Assembly: GCA_021791845.1 (NCBI GenBank)
Contig: JAJYVT010000026.1
Coordinates: 1-38,774, forward strand
DNA length: 38,774 bases
Direction of reading: 5' to 3'
Source: Actinomycetes bacterium
GTDB taxonomy: Bacteria; Actinomycetota; Acidimicrobiia; Acidimicrobiales; RAAP-2
Shown here: one piece after another, positions 18,405-26,694 of the stretch
Layout of the letters: the number at the start of each line of letters is the position of its first letter
How positions within the stretch are numbered: position 1 is the first letter of the stretch
The notes under the pieces: model-generated
Database searches by the model: none
Told to the model about the DNA's origin: nothing
Seen by the model: only the letters and a program-made list of their open reading frames with translations
Program-made: the position numbers and the translations under genes

Positions 18405-19198
18405 CGCTGGTGCGCCGGGCACCACCACGTGGTGCGGCCGGCCACCGTCCCCCGGCGGAGCGCGCTCCCGTCCCGGGGGCACCGTCCGCCGGGCCGGCGC
18501 TCGGCCATGAGCTCCCCGGTGTGCGAGCCGCCCCACCGGGAGAGGTCCACGATCGTCGCCCGCAGGTGGCGGTGGAGCCGGCGGACCTCGGCCGGCGAGA
18601 GGCCCGAGGCGGGGCGCGCCGGGTCCAGCCCGGCCCGCCAGAGCACCTCGTCGGCGATCAGGTTGCCCACGCCGGCGAGGCGGTGCTGGTCCAGGAGCCG
18701 GGCCTTCAGGGCAGGGCCGGCCAGGTCCCCGGGTCGCCGCCGGCCGAGGGCCGCCGCCAGCTCGGCCGGGCGGACGGCCGCGGCGTCCGGTCCGAGGGCG
18801 GCCTCGTCGGGGTCGAGGACGACCCTCCCCAGGCGCCGAGGGTCGGACAGGGCGAGGACCCGGGCCCGGCCGCCCCGGACGAGCCGCATGCGGAAGCGCA
18901 CCCACCGGTCGTCCCGGGGCGCCGGGGCATGGAGGAGGCCGTCCACCGCCGAACGGCCGTCGAGCAGCAGCGTCCCGGTCATCCCGAACCTGATGCCGAG
19001 CGTCTGGCCCGAGGTGTCGAGCAGGAGGAGCTTGCCCCGCCGGCGCGCCCCGACGGCCGTGCGGCCCGTCAGCGCCGCGCCGAGCCGGGCGCCGTCGGGC
19101 GCCACGAGCGGGTCCGGCGCCTCCACCGCGGCCACCCGCCATCCGGCAACCTGGGCCGCCAGCACCCGGTACCGCTCGACCTCCACCAGCTCGGGCAC
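18401..19198 (-). CDS. Formamidopyrimidine-DNA glycosylase / endonuclease VIII family
   Basis: This is a base-excision repair glycosylase/AP lyase of 265 residues. The GTG start gives PELVEVE directly after the initiator, matching the invariant N-terminal Pro2 nucleophile and Glu3. The helix-two-turn-helix is LAGVGNLIADEVLW. The C-terminal zinc finger is altered: the usual CxxC pairs read CPRD and CPAH, so only two of four cysteines remain, with His and Asp at the other places. GRTTWW before the last Cys is normal. It is probably an actinobacterial Nei-like paralogue rather than canonical MutM; lesion specificity cannot be told. GGGAAGGGGG just upstream may serve as ribosome site. Confidence 0.88.
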   Translation of the reverse strand: MPELVEVERYRVLAAQVAGWRVAAVEAPDPLVAPDGARLGAALTGRTAVGARRRGKLLLLDTSGQTLGIRFGMTGTLLLDGRSAVDGLLHAPAPRDDRWVRFRMRLVRGGRARVLALSDPRRLGRVVLDPDEAALGPDAAAVRPAELAAALGRRRPGDLAGPALKARLLDQHRLAGVGNLIADEVLWRAGLDPARPASGLSPAEVRRLHRHLRATIVDLSRWGGSHTGELMAERRPGGRCPRDGSALRRGTVAGRTTWWCPAHQR

Positions 19199-19222
19199 CC
19201 AACCCCCTTCCCTGTCCGGCGG

Positions 19223-19228
19223 TATCGT
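19223..19228 (+). promoter_or_regulatory. -10 hexamer for leaderless FrhB-like gene
   Basis: TATCGT ends 6 nt before the GTG start and no Shine-Dalgarno sequence is present, the expected layout for a leaderless message. Confidence 0.55.
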
Positions 19229-19234
19229 TGCACC

Positions 19235-20362
19235 GTGCCGCCGGAGAAGCTGCATTGGGCCCACCTCTACGAGGAGGTCGTCACGTCGGGTCTCTGCACC
19301 GGGTGCTCGGCCTGCGTGGTCGCCTGCCCCTACGACGTCCTCGGCTACGACGACGACGGCCGCTACAAGCCGTTCCACGTGGAGGCGACAGGCGGAGCCA
19401 CCGACTGCACCCATGGCGTCAAGGGCTGCACGCTGTGCACCCGGGCCTGCCCCCGGTTCCGCGACTGGGAGCCGGAGATCGAGCAGCACCTGTTCGGACG
19501 TCCCCGCACCGCCGACGAGGTCGAGGGGATCGCCGCCGACGTCGTGCTGGCCCGGGCCACCGACCCCGAGCTGCACGAGGCCGGCCAGGACGGGGGCCTC
19601 GTCTCGGCCCTCCTCGTGTGGGCGCTGGAGAACGACGTGATCGACGCCGCGCTGGTGTCGGCGCTCGAGGGCGACGGGACGAGCTGGAAGGCGGTCCCCG
19701 CCGTCGCCCGCACCCGGGCCGAGGTGCTGGCCACGGCCGGCTCGCGCTACACCTACTCGGCCAACCCCCTCGCCTACCCCGAGGCGATCGCAGGCGGCGC
19801 CGAGCGCATCGCCCTCGTGGGCATGGGGTGCCAGGCGTCGGCGCCCGGCGTGATGGCCGCCCGCAAGGCGGGGAAGGTGGCCCGCCGGTTCGCCCTGTCG
19901 ATCGGTCTCCTGTGCTCCAAGACCTTCGACGACGCCATCTTCGACGAGCTCTTCCAGGCCCGCTACGGCCTCGAGCGCGCCGACATCGCCAAGATGAACA
20001 TCAAGGGCGTCTTCCAGGTGTGGACGCACGGCGGGGAGTACCACGAGATCCCGCTCAAAGAGGCCCACGCCTGGACCCGGGAGGGGTGCCTGTCGTGCCC
20101 AGACTTCGCCGCCGAGCACGCCGACATCTCGACCGGCGGCATCGGCGCCTTCAACGACTGGACGCTCACCCTGGTGCGGACCGAGCGGGGGCGCGAGGTC
20201 TTCGCCGCGATGCAGGAGGCCGGCGCCGTCGAGGTGCGCCCCGCCGGCGACGACCCCGGCGCCGTCGCGCTCCTGCGCCGGTTGAGCCGGGTCAGCCGGA
20301 AGCGGTGGCCGGCGACGGCGGTGCCGATCCCGGGGCGCCTGCCCGAGACGCAGCCGGCGTAG
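19235..20362 (+). CDS. FrhB/FdhB-type iron-sulfur flavoprotein (coenzyme F420 hydrogenase/dehydrogenase beta family)
   Basis: This is a 375-residue protein of the F420 hydrogenase beta-subunit family, which passes electrons between FAD, [4Fe-4S] clusters and often coenzyme F420. The ferredoxin part has C21, C24, C27 and C31 (CTGCSACVVACP) and then C58, C65, C68 and C72 (GCTLCTRACP). The FrhB N-domain region includes GQDGGLVSALLVW, and the C-domain GMGCQASAPGVMAARK and GLLCSKTF. Conserved cysteines in EGCLSCPDFAAEHADIS can bind another cluster. No hydrogenase or F420-reducing partner is next to it, so it probably works alone or with a distant partner. Actinobacteria do make F420, so an F420-linked oxidoreductase is a reasonable but unproved call. 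Confidence 0.88.
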   Translation: MPPEKLHWAHLYEEVVTSGLCTGCSACVVACPYDVLGYDDDGRYKPFHVEATGGATDCTHGVKGCTLCTRACPRFRDWEPEIEQHLFGRPRTADEVEGIAADVVLARATDPELHEAGQDGGLVSALLVWALENDVIDAALVSALEGDGTSWKAVPAVARTRAEVLATAGSRYTYSANPLAYPEAIAGGAERIALVGMGCQASAPGVMAARKAGKVARRFALSIGLLCSKTFDDAIFDELFQARYGLERADIAKMNIKGVFQVWTHGGEYHEIPLKEAHAWTREGCLSCPDFAAEHADISTGGIGAFNDWTLTLVRTERGREVFAAMQEAGAVEVRPAGDDPGAVALLRRLSRVSRKRWPATAVPIPGRLPETQPA

Positions 20363-20366
20363 CGCC

Positions 20367-20408
20367 GCTCAGCGCAGCGCGGCGCCCGCTCAGCGCAGCG
20401 CGGCGCCC
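20367..20408. repeat. Two-copy 21 bp tandem repeat at a convergent gene end
   Basis: The 21 bp unit beginning GCTCAGCGCAGCGCGGCG occurs twice in a row at 20367-20387 and 20388-20408, followed by a partial GCTCAGCGCC at 20413. The right copy holds the TGA stop of the uracil-DNA glycosylase and its last codons. The left copy lies in the gap before the FrhB-like stop. Because 21 is a multiple of three, the duplication keeps frame. Confidence 0.85.
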
Positions 20409-21076
20409 GGGCCGCTCAGCGCCCGGGCCCGGGCGAACACCGCGTCGAGCATGGGCTCGGTCAGCCGGCCGGTGAACGTGTTCTGCTGGCTCGGGTGGTA
20501 CGAGCACAGCAGGACCCGCCCGTCGGGCAGCGCGTGCTCGGCCAGGTGGCCGAAGCGAGGCCGCGGCGCGAGGCGGTGGAGCCGGGCCACGGCGTCGCAG
20601 GCGATGCCGCCCAGCGCCACCAGCACTCGGGCGCGCCCGAGCAGCGCCAGCTCCCGCTCCAGGTACGGCAGGCAGGCGTCGCGCTCGGCCCCGGTCGGCT
20701 CGTTGGCCGGGGGTGCGCACCGCACCGCGGCGGTGATCCACGCCCCGGTGAGCTCCAGCCCGTCGCACGCGGCGCGGCTCTCGGGCTGGCTGGCGTAGCC
20801 GGCGCGCCACATCGCCCGCACCAGCCAGTCCCCCGACCGGTCGCCGGTGAACATCCGGCCCGTCCGGTTGGCGCCGTGGGCGGCCGGGGCGAGCCCCACG
20901 ACCACCACCGTCGCCTCCGGGTCGCCGAAGCCGGGCAGCGGCCGGCGCCAGTAGGGCTCGTCCCGGTGAGCCGGGCGGGGCGGCACCTCCTCACGCCAGG
21001 CGACCAGCCGGGGACACCGACGACAGGACACGATGTCCGTGGCGAGCGTGGCCAGACCGGGGTGGTCGATCGTCAC
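20390..21076 (-). CDS. Uracil-DNA glycosylase, family 5 (UDGb)
   Basis: This enzyme removes uracil and other deaminated bases from DNA. It has an iron-sulfur cluster. Motif 1, [19 protein letters not shown], is the family 5 signature, which lacks the catalytic Asp/Asn of family 1. The late motif is [14 protein letters not shown]. Cluster cysteines are C18, C21, C120 and C135. Starting at the GTG gives 228 residues. An in-frame ATG 12 nt upstream is possible, but it lies inside a TATGCT hexamer placed 7 nt before the GTG, which favours the GTG as a leaderless start. The gene is divergent from the phosphatase gene with only 25 nt between starts. Confidence 0.93.
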   Translation of the reverse strand: MTIDHPGLATLATDIVSCRRCPRLVAWREEVPPRPAHRDEPYWRRPLPGFGDPEATVVVVGLAPAAHGANRTGRMFTGDRSGDWLVRAMWRAGYASQPESRAACDGLELTGAWITAAVRCAPPANEPTGAERDACLPYLERELALLGRARVLVALGGIACDAVARLHRLAPRPRFGHLAEHALPDGRVLLCSYHPSQQNTFTGRLTEPMLDAVFARARALSGPGAALR

Positions 21077-21083
21077 GGCCGGC

Positions 21084-21093
21084 AGCATACGAT
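21084..21093. promoter_or_regulatory. Overlapping divergent -10 elements of UDG and phosphatase genes
   Basis: AGCATACGAT holds TATGCT on the minus strand (21089-21084, 7 nt before the UDG GTG) and TACGAT on the plus strand (21088-21093, 8 nt before the phosphatase GTG). The two hexamers share two base pairs, so the promoters probably exclude each other. Confidence 0.55.
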
Positions 21094-21101
21094 CAACCTT
21101 C

Positions 21102-21731
21102 GTGCCCGCCCCCGACGTCACCACGGTGCTGCTCGTCCGGCACGGCACGACGCCCACGACCGGCAAGCTGCTCCCGGGTCGGGCCCCGGGGCTGCACCTC
21201 TCCGAGGCCGGACGGGCCCAGGCCGAGCGGGTGGCGGAGCGCATCGCCGCCCTGCCCAACCGCCCGGTCGCCGTCTACGCCTCGCCGCTCGAGCGGACCC
21301 GGGAGACCGCCCTGCCGATCGCCCGCGCCCTGGGCCTCCGGGTCCGCACCGAGCAGGGCCTGGTCGAGGTGGACATCGGCCAGTGGACCGGCACCTCGCT
21401 CAAGCGGGCCATGCGCCGCCGGGAGTGGGGCGCGGTGCAGCGGCTCCCCTCGGCCTTCCGCTTCCCGGGCGGCGAGTCGTTCGCCGAGATGACCACCCGG
21501 GCCACCGACGCCGTCCTTCGGCTGGTGGACGCGCACCGGGGCCAGACGGTCGTCGCCGTCTCCCACGCCGATCCCATCCGTGCCGTGGTCGCCACTGCGG
21601 CCGGCGCGCCGCTGGACCTCTTCCAGCGGGTGACCGTGTCGCCCTGCTCGGTGTCGTCCATCGCCTACGGCCCGGACGGCCCCAGGGTGCTCTGCGTCAA
21701 CGCCACCACGGACTGGTTGGTGGCGGGGTGA
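21102..21731 (+). CDS. Histidine phosphatase, MSMEG_4193-like
   Basis: This is a 209-residue protein of the phosphoglycerate mutase / histidine phosphatase superfamily. The phospho-acceptor is His14 in LVRHGTTP, with Arg13. [10 protein letters not shown] and GGESFAEM are conserved, and the second catalytic His is in [10 protein letters not shown]. It matches the actinobacterial MSMEG_4193 group, which is known mainly from a conserved trio with DUF3090 and SCO1664-like proteins, as here. The substrate is unknown. The stop overlaps the next GTG as GTGA, so the trio is translationally coupled. The GTG start is supported by a TACGAT hexamer 8 nt upstream. Confidence 0.88.
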   Translation: MPAPDVTTVLLVRHGTTPTTGKLLPGRAPGLHLSEAGRAQAERVAERIAALPNRPVAVYASPLERTRETALPIARALGLRVRTEQGLVEVDIGQWTGTSLKRAMRRREWGAVQRLPSAFRFPGGESFAEMTTRATDAVLRLVDAHRGQTVVAVSHADPIRAVVATAAGAPLDLFQRVTVSPCSVSSIAYGPDGPRVLCVNATTDWLVAG

Positions 21732-22216
21732 ACGGGGAGCTCGACCTGGGCGCGCCCGACCGCTTCTCGGTCGGGACCAACGGCCCGGTGGGCCAGCGGC
21801 TCTTCCTGCTCCACTTCGCCCAGGGCACGACCGAGGTGACCCTCAAGGTGGAGAAGCGCCAGGTGGCCGAGCTGGCCACCGTGCTGGCGCAGATGGTCCG
21901 GCGGCTGGGCCGGCCGGGCCACCTCCCCGAGGACCTCGACTTCGACGTGACCGCCGAGCCGGACTGGGTGGTCGGCACAATCAGCGTCTCCTACGACACG
22001 GCGCTCGAGCGGGTGGTCGTGATCGTGGAGGAGGCCGGCGACGGGGGGGCGGTGGTGCGCGTGGCCATCACCCGCGAACAGGCGGCGGCGGCGGCGATCC
22101 GGGCCACGAGCCTGGTCGAGGCCGGCCGGCCCCCCTGCCCGCTGTGCGGCTACCCCCTGGACCCCGCCGGGCACGAGTGCCCCCGGACGAACGGCCACCG
22201 CCCGCCGGCGACGTGA
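21728..22216 (+). CDS. DUF3090 protein (trio member) with C-terminal zinc ribbon
   Basis: This is a 162-residue protein of unknown function, the second gene of the actinobacterial trio. The N-terminal part (RFSVGTNGPVGQRLFLLHF, then VTLKVEKRQVAELA) is typical of DUF3090 and looks like a mixed alpha/beta domain. The C-terminus holds C137, C140, H149 and C151 (CPLCGYPLD and HECPR), a likely zinc-binding knuckle. The start is a GTG overlapping the phosphatase stop, and the stop overlaps the next GTG, both as GTGA. This tight coupling suggests that the three proteins form a complex or pathway. Confidence 0.85.
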   Translation: MNGELDLGAPDRFSVGTNGPVGQRLFLLHFAQGTTEVTLKVEKRQVAELATVLAQMVRRLGRPGHLPEDLDFDVTAEPDWVVGTISVSYDTALERVVVIVEEAGDGGAVVRVAITREQAAAAAIRATSLVEAGRPPCPLCGYPLDPAGHECPRTNGHRPPAT

Positions 22217-22926
22217 GCACCCCCGTGAGCGCCCCCGCGCCGACGGAGGTGCTCCGGCGGGGCGACGTCACGGTGCACGGCCGCATCGCCGGGAGCTCCA
22301 ACGCCACGTTGCTCGTCACGTGCGCCCTGGAGGAAGAGGAGCTCCTCGCCGTGTACAAGCCCGTCGCCGGCGAGCGCGAGCTGTGGGACTTCGACCCCGG
22401 GCTGCACCGGCGGGAGCTCGCGGCACGGGAGCTCAGCGTGGCGCTGGGATGGGACCTCGTGCCCGAGACGGTGGTCCGGGACGACGCGCCGTTCGGCACC
22501 GGCTCGCTGCAGCGGGTGGTCCCCGAGGACGGGACCTCGCATTACTTCACCCTGCGGGAGGAGGCGCGATGGCACCCGGACCTGCGCCGGATCGCGGCCT
22601 TCGACGTGGTGGCCAACAATGCCGACCGCAAGAGCGGGCACGTCCTGTTGGCCGAGGACCGGCTGTGGGCGATCGACCACGGCCTGACGTTCCACACCGA
22701 GCCCAAGCTGCGCACCGTCATCTGGGACTTCGTGGGGGACGTGCTGGACGACGCCGTCGCCGCCGACCTTCGGGCCTTCCTGGACCGCGGCCTCCCGCCG
22801 CCCCTGGCCGAGCTGCTCGACGAGCCCGAGCAGGAGGCGCTGGTCGACCGGGTGGTCGAGCTGCTGGCGGACGGCTGCCTCCCCCCGCCGCGCCACGGGC
22901 GGCCCTACCCCTGGCCGCTCGTGTGA
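22213..22926 (+). CDS. SCO1664-family protein with kinase-like fold signatures
   Basis: This is a 237-residue third member of the trio. Motifs suggest a phosphatidylinositol-kinase/HipA-like fold: a Lys in LLAVYKP (K49) could bind ATP, FDVVANNADRKSGHVLL (130-146) resembles the catalytic loop with conserved Asp and Asn, and WAIDHGLTF (152-160) resembles the metal-binding Asp-x-Gly segment. Activity on protein or small molecule is unproved. The family is found with the phosphatase and DUF3090 and, in many genomes, near mycothiol genes (mshC); no mshC is visible here. The start is a GTG overlapping the DUF3090 stop. A second in-frame GTG lies 12 nt later. Confidence 0.85.
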   Translation: MSTPVSAPAPTEVLRRGDVTVHGRIAGSSNATLLVTCALEEEELLAVYKPVAGERELWDFDPGLHRRELAARELSVALGWDLVPETVVRDDAPFGTGSLQRVVPEDGTSHYFTLREEARWHPDLRRIAAFDVVANNADRKSGHVLLAEDRLWAIDHGLTFHTEPKLRTVIWDFVGDVLDDAVAADLRAFLDRGLPPPLAELLDEPEQEALVDRVVELLADGCLPPPRHGRPYPWPLV

Positions 22927-22933
22927 GCGGGGC

Positions 22934-23500
22934 TCAGGCCCCGGCGCGGTGGCCGGGCAGGAGCAGCGCCGGGTAGCAGCGCTGGTTGAAGGCGATCATG
23001 AACTCGCGGACCGCGAAGGGGAGGTCCACCGACACGGCCGACCGCCACCAGGCGCGCAGCTCGACCAGGACGCTCCGCTCGTTGACGGTCACCGACTTGA
23101 CGTTGGGGTCGGCGCCGATCACGGCGCAGACGTACAGGCTCACGGGCGTACGGCGGGGGTCCCTGGGGGCGGCCCGGACCCCGGCCGCCGTGAGCGTGGC
23201 GGCCACCTCGCTGCGGGTCCGGCCGAGCGACTCGAGGAGGCGGCGCACCTCCCGGGAGAGCCGTGTCGGGCGAAGGGCGCCACCGCCCCCGCCGCCGCCG
23301 CCCGGGCCGGCCCTGCCGGGTAATCCGGGCATTCGCCCGGTGGCGCGCATCACCCCTGGCGGGGCCCCGGCGGGGCCGGACGAGGGTGCGGCGTCGCGCC
23401 GCCCGTCGCCGGGCGGGACGTCGGCGCGGTTGCTCACGGCGGGGACGGGCACGGGGTCGGCACCCACGTCACCGTTGCTCCTCGGCCTCCAGAACCACAT
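22934..23500 (-). CDS. Unrecognised protein with Gly-rich linker
   Basis: I do not recognise this 188-residue protein. The first half is low complexity: a short MWFWRPRS start, Pro/Ala-rich sequence and a run of eight glycines near residue 75. The second half (about 85-185) looks like a folded domain, with a helical segment EVRRLLESLGRTRSEVAATL and strands LYVCAVIGADP, VKSVTVNERSVLVEL and a final hydrophobic helix VREFMIAFNQRCYPALL. The start is very well supported by AAGGAGG 5 nt upstream of ATG. No signal peptide is seen. It sits between the convergent SCO1664-family gene (7 nt gap) and the divergent permease. It could be a small regulatory or stress protein. Confidence 0.75.
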   Translation of the reverse strand: MWFWRPRSNGDVGADPVPVPAVSNRADVPPGDGRRDAAPSSGPAGAPPGVMRATGRMPGLPGRAGPGGGGGGGGALRPTRLSREVRRLLESLGRTRSEVAATLTAAGVRAAPRDPRRTPVSLYVCAVIGADPNVKSVTVNERSVLVELRAWWRSAVSVDLPFAVREFMIAFNQRCYPALLLPGHRAGA

Positions 23501-23584
23501 GGTGGCCTCCTTGGTTCAGCCATCGATCCACGACGTAGCTCCTGTACCCACCGGGCGCCGTTCTCACGGGGTAAGAAGGGTCTC

Positions 23585-24955
23585 GTGACCGACGCCTTCG
23601 GGGGTGCGACGCCGGCCGGCGTCGGCAGCGTCGCGCTCGAGGAGCGTGGCATCCTGCCCATCGAGTCCGACCGGCGGTACGGCGCGGCGTGGCGCATGTT
23701 CACCGTGTGGTTCGCCCCCAACGTGGAGACCTCGGGCATCTTCGTGGGCGCGATCGGCGCCGCGTTGGGCCTCGGCATGGTGTGGGGCACCGTCGCCATC
23801 GTCGTGGGCACCGTGGCCGGGTCCTTCCCGGTGGCGCTCCTGTGCGCCTGGGGGCCGACCACCGGCGCCGGCCAGCTCCCGGCGGCCCGGCTCCCCTTCG
23901 GGCGAACGGTGGTGGTGCCGGCGGTCGTGCAGTGGCTGTCGTCGATCGCCTGGGACGCCATCGTCGGCCTGTTCGGCGGCGAGGCGCTCCAGTACCTGCT
24001 GCACCTCCCGTTCGCCGCCGGCGTGGCCATCGTGATCGTGGCCGAGGGCCTCATCGCCATCGTCGGCCACGAGCTGGTCCACGTGGTCGAGGTCGGGGCC
24101 AGCGTGGTCGTCGGCGCGCTCTTCGTGGTGCTGTCCGTGAAGGTCCTGACCCACCCCGGCCTGACCCCGGCCGCGGCCGCGGCGCACGGCCGCCTGTTCG
24201 CCGGCGCCCTGATCCTCATGGTGACGCTCGCCTTCTCCAACGGCATCTCCTGGGCGTCGTACGCCTCCGACTACAGCCGCTACCTGCCCCGGTCCACGAG
24301 CCGGCGGGCGGTCTTCTGGTACACGCTGGGCGGGCTGGTCGCCTCCTACGTGTGGATGGAGGAGCTCGGGCTGGCGGCCGGCCGGTTCCTCACCGACGAC
24401 ACCGCCGCCGGCATCGACCGTCTCGTCGGCGGCGGCGCGCTCGGGATCGTGGTGCTGCTGGGCGTGGCGTTGGGCGCGGTGGCCTCCAACACCATGAACG
24501 ACTACACGGGGTCGCTGGCGATGCAGACCCTCAACGTTCGCCTGCGCCGGCCGGTGACGGCGGCGGTGGTGATGGCCTGCGCCTACGGCCTCGTGCTGTG
24601 GCTGCACGCCGGCAGCGTCGTGACACGCTTCACCGACCTGCTCCTCTTCTCCAGCTACTGGCTGGCGCCGTTCGTGGCGATCGTGGTCATCGACTGGCGC
24701 CGACGGGGGGAGGCGGTCGAGCGCGACGTGCGGCGCATCGTCCACTGGGAGCGCCTCGGGTACGGCTGGGGCGCGCTGGCGGCCCTCGTCGCGGGGTTCG
24801 CCGCCGCCATCCCGTTCATGGACGCGTCGGGCGTGGTCGTCGGGCCCGTCGCCCACGCGCTGGACGGAGGCGACCTCGCGTACTACGTCGGGTTCCTCGT
24901 GGCGGCGGCCGTCTACTGGCCGCTCAGCCGGAGCCGGATCAGCCCCTCGACTTGA
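23585..24955 (+). CDS. NCS1-type nucleobase/cation permease-like protein
   Basis: This is a 456-residue membrane transporter with about 11-12 hydrophobic segments. The start [20 protein letters not shown] matches the first helix of the NCS1 family (cytosine, purine, allantoin or thiamine uptake with H+ or Na+). [15 protein letters not shown] and [15 protein letters not shown] are also characteristic. The substrate cannot be set from sequence, because no linked deaminase or hydrolase gene is present. The GTG start is preceded by AGAAGGG at a suitable distance. The 3' end overlaps the convergent etfA by 17 nt. Confidence 0.88.
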   Translation: MTDAFGGATPAGVGSVALEERGILPIESDRRYGAAWRMFTVWFAPNVETSGIFVGAIGAALGLGMVWGTVAIVVGTVAGSFPVALLCAWGPTTGAGQLPAARLPFGRTVVVPAVVQWLSSIAWDAIVGLFGGEALQYLLHLPFAAGVAIVIVAEGLIAIVGHELVHVVEVGASVVVGALFVVLSVKVLTHPGLTPAAAAAHGRLFAGALILMVTLAFSNGISWASYASDYSRYLPRSTSRRAVFWYTLGGLVASYVWMEELGLAAGRFLTDDTAAGIDRLVGGGALGIVVLLGVALGAVASNTMNDYTGSLAMQTLNVRLRRPVTAAVVMACAYGLVLWLHAGSVVTRFTDLLLFSSYWLAPFVAIVVIDWRRRGEAVERDVRRIVHWERLGYGWGALAALVAGFAAAIPFMDASGVVVGPVAHALDGGDLAYYVGFLVAAAVYWPLSRSRISPST

Positions 24956-25904
24956 GGGCCTCGATCAGCGCGGGGAGCACCTTGTGCACGTCGCCCACGA
25001 TGCCGAGGTCGGCGACCGAGAAGATCGGCGCCTCCTGGTCCTTGTTGATGGCGACGATGTTCTTCGACCCCTTCATGCCGACCAGGTGCTGGGTCGCGCC
25101 CGAGATGCCGGCGGCTACGTACACTGTCGGCTTCACCGTCTTGCCCGTCTGGCCGACCTGGTGGGAGTAGGGCACCCACCCGGCGTCCACGATGGCCCGG
25201 CTGGCCCCCGCCGCCCCGTGCAGGAGCGACGCCAGCTCCTCGATCATGGCGTAGTGCTCCCCGCCGCCGAGGCCGCGGCCGCCCGACACCACCACCGCCG
25301 CCTCGTCGAGCTTGGGGCCGGACGCGGCCTCCACGTGCCGGTCGACGATCCTCGCCGCGCCGGTGGCGCCGACGTCTCCCGCGGGGGCGGCCACGACCTC
25401 GGCCGGGCCCCCGCCGGCCGGCTCGGCGGTGAACGACTTGGCCCGCACCACGAAGATGCCGGGCCCGGCGGCGGTGAAGCGGGCGGCGACGATCTGCGTG
25501 CCGCCGAACACCGGGTGCTCGGTGACCAACGACCCATCGGCCTCGGTGAGCCCGGTGACGTTGGTGAGCACCGGGCGGTCGAGCTTGGCCGAGAGCCGGC
25601 CGGCTACGTCCCGGCCGTCGTAGGACGCCGGGACCAGCACGGCGTCGGGGGCGTCGCCCTGGCCGACCAGGGCGGCCATCGCCGAGGCGACCGGCGCCCC
25701 GGGCAGCGCGCCGCCCAGATCGCCGACGTCGTACACCTTCGTGGCACCGAACTCGCCCAGCGGGCCTGCCAGCGACGCCGTCTCGGTCCCCCAGGCCACG
25801 GCCTCGACCGTGGACGCGAGGCCGCGGGCCGCCGTCAGCAGCTCGAGCGTGAGCGGGGTCGGGCCCTGCTCGCCCGTCTCGGCGAGCACCCAGATCCTGT
25901 CCAT
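24939..25904 (-). CDS. etfA: Electron transfer flavoprotein alpha subunit
   Basis: This 321-residue FAD-binding half of ETF accepts electrons from acyl-CoA and other dehydrogenases and passes them to the quinone pool. The N-domain is [10 protein letters not shown] onward. The C-terminal FAD domain has [44 protein letters not shown] and [20 protein letters not shown], all typical. Its ATG lies 1 nt after the etfB stop. It is the last gene of the GDPD-etfB-etfA unit. Confidence 0.97.
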   Translation of the reverse strand: MDRIWVLAETGEQGPTPLTLELLTAARGLASTVEAVAWGTETASLAGPLGEFGATKVYDVGDLGGALPGAPVASAMAALVGQGDAPDAVLVPASYDGRDVAGRLSAKLDRPVLTNVTGLTEADGSLVTEHPVFGGTQIVAARFTAAGPGIFVVRAKSFTAEPAGGGPAEVVAAPAGDVGATGAARIVDRHVEAASGPKLDEAAVVVSGGRGLGGGEHYAMIEELASLLHGAAGASRAIVDAGWVPYSHQVGQTGKTVKPTVYVAAGISGATQHLVGMKGSKNIVAINKDQEAPIFSVADLGIVGDVHKVLPALIEALKSRG

Positions 25905-25905
25905 G

Positions 25906-26694
25906 TCAGATCACCTTCAGCTGCTCGAGGAAGGCGACGATCCGCTGCGCGCCGTCTCCTTCGTCCACCACGATCTCGCCCGAGGCCCGTTCCTCGGCTG
26001 CCCGCACGTCGACGATCTCCTGGCGGGCGCCGGCCGCGCCCACCTGGGAGGGGTCGATGCCGAGGTCCGCCAGCGACAGGACGTCGACCGGCTTGGACTT
26101 GGCCGCCATGATCCCCTTGAACGACGGGTAGCGAGGCTCCACGACGCCGGCGGTGACGGTGACCACGGCGGGGAGGGGCGACTCGACGTCGTCGTAGCCG
26201 GCCTCGGTCTGCCGCTCCACCTTGACCGTCGACCCGTCGGTCGAGACGCTCTTGGCGAAGGTCACCGAGGGCATCCCGAGGAGCTCGGCCACCTGCACCG
26301 GGAGGGTGCCGGTGTAGCCGTCGGTCGACTCGGTGGCGGCGATCACGAGGTCGGGCTCGGCCCGCCTGATGGCGGCCGCCAGCACCTTGGCCGTCGAGAG
26401 GGCGTCCGACCCGGCCAGGGCGTCGTCGCTCACGAGGATCGCCTTGGCCGCGCCCATGGCCAGCGCGGTGCGCAGGCCGGAGGTCTCGCCGTTGGGGGCC
26501 ATGGAGACGATCGTGACCTCGCTCCCGTCCACGTTTCCGGCGAGCTGCAGCGCCATCTCGACGCCGTAGGAGTCGGAGTCGTCGAGGATGAGCTTGCCCG
26601 AGCGGTCCAGGGTCCGGGTGGTGGGATCCAGCGACCCGGGGGCGGCCGGGTCGGGGATCTGCTTGACGCAGACGACGACGTTCATGGGGCTCAT
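25906..26694 (-). CDS. etfB: Electron transfer flavoprotein beta subunit
   Basis: This 262-residue AMP-binding half of ETF has VVVCVKQIPDP at the N-terminus, the nucleotide segment AATESTDGYTGTLPVQVAEL, and VTAGVVEPRYPSFKGIMAAK, which holds the recognition loop region. The first ATG overlaps the TGA stop of the glycerophosphodiesterase gene as ATGA, so I choose it; a second ATG 9 nt downstream (MNVVVCVK) is closer to the family start and could also be used. It forms a heterodimer with the etfA product. Confidence 0.96.
   Translation of the reverse strand: MSPMNVVVCVKQIPDPAAPGSLDPTTRTLDRSGKLILDDSDSYGVEMALQLAGNVDGSEVTIVSMAPNGETSGLRTALAMGAAKAILVSDDALAGSDALSTAKVLAAAIRRAEPDLVIAATESTDGYTGTLPVQVAELLGMPSVTFAKSVSTDGSTVKVERQTEAGYDDVESPLPAVVTVTAGVVEPRYPSFKGIMAAKSKPVDVLSLADLGIDPSQVGAAGARQEIVDVRAAEERASGEIVVDEGDGAQRIVAFLEQLKVI

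Noticed and set aside
22213..22926. Mycothiol synthesis locus
   Set aside because: The trio and a PIG-L protein suggested it, but mshA, mshC and mshD are not in the window and the PIG-L gene is in a different unit.
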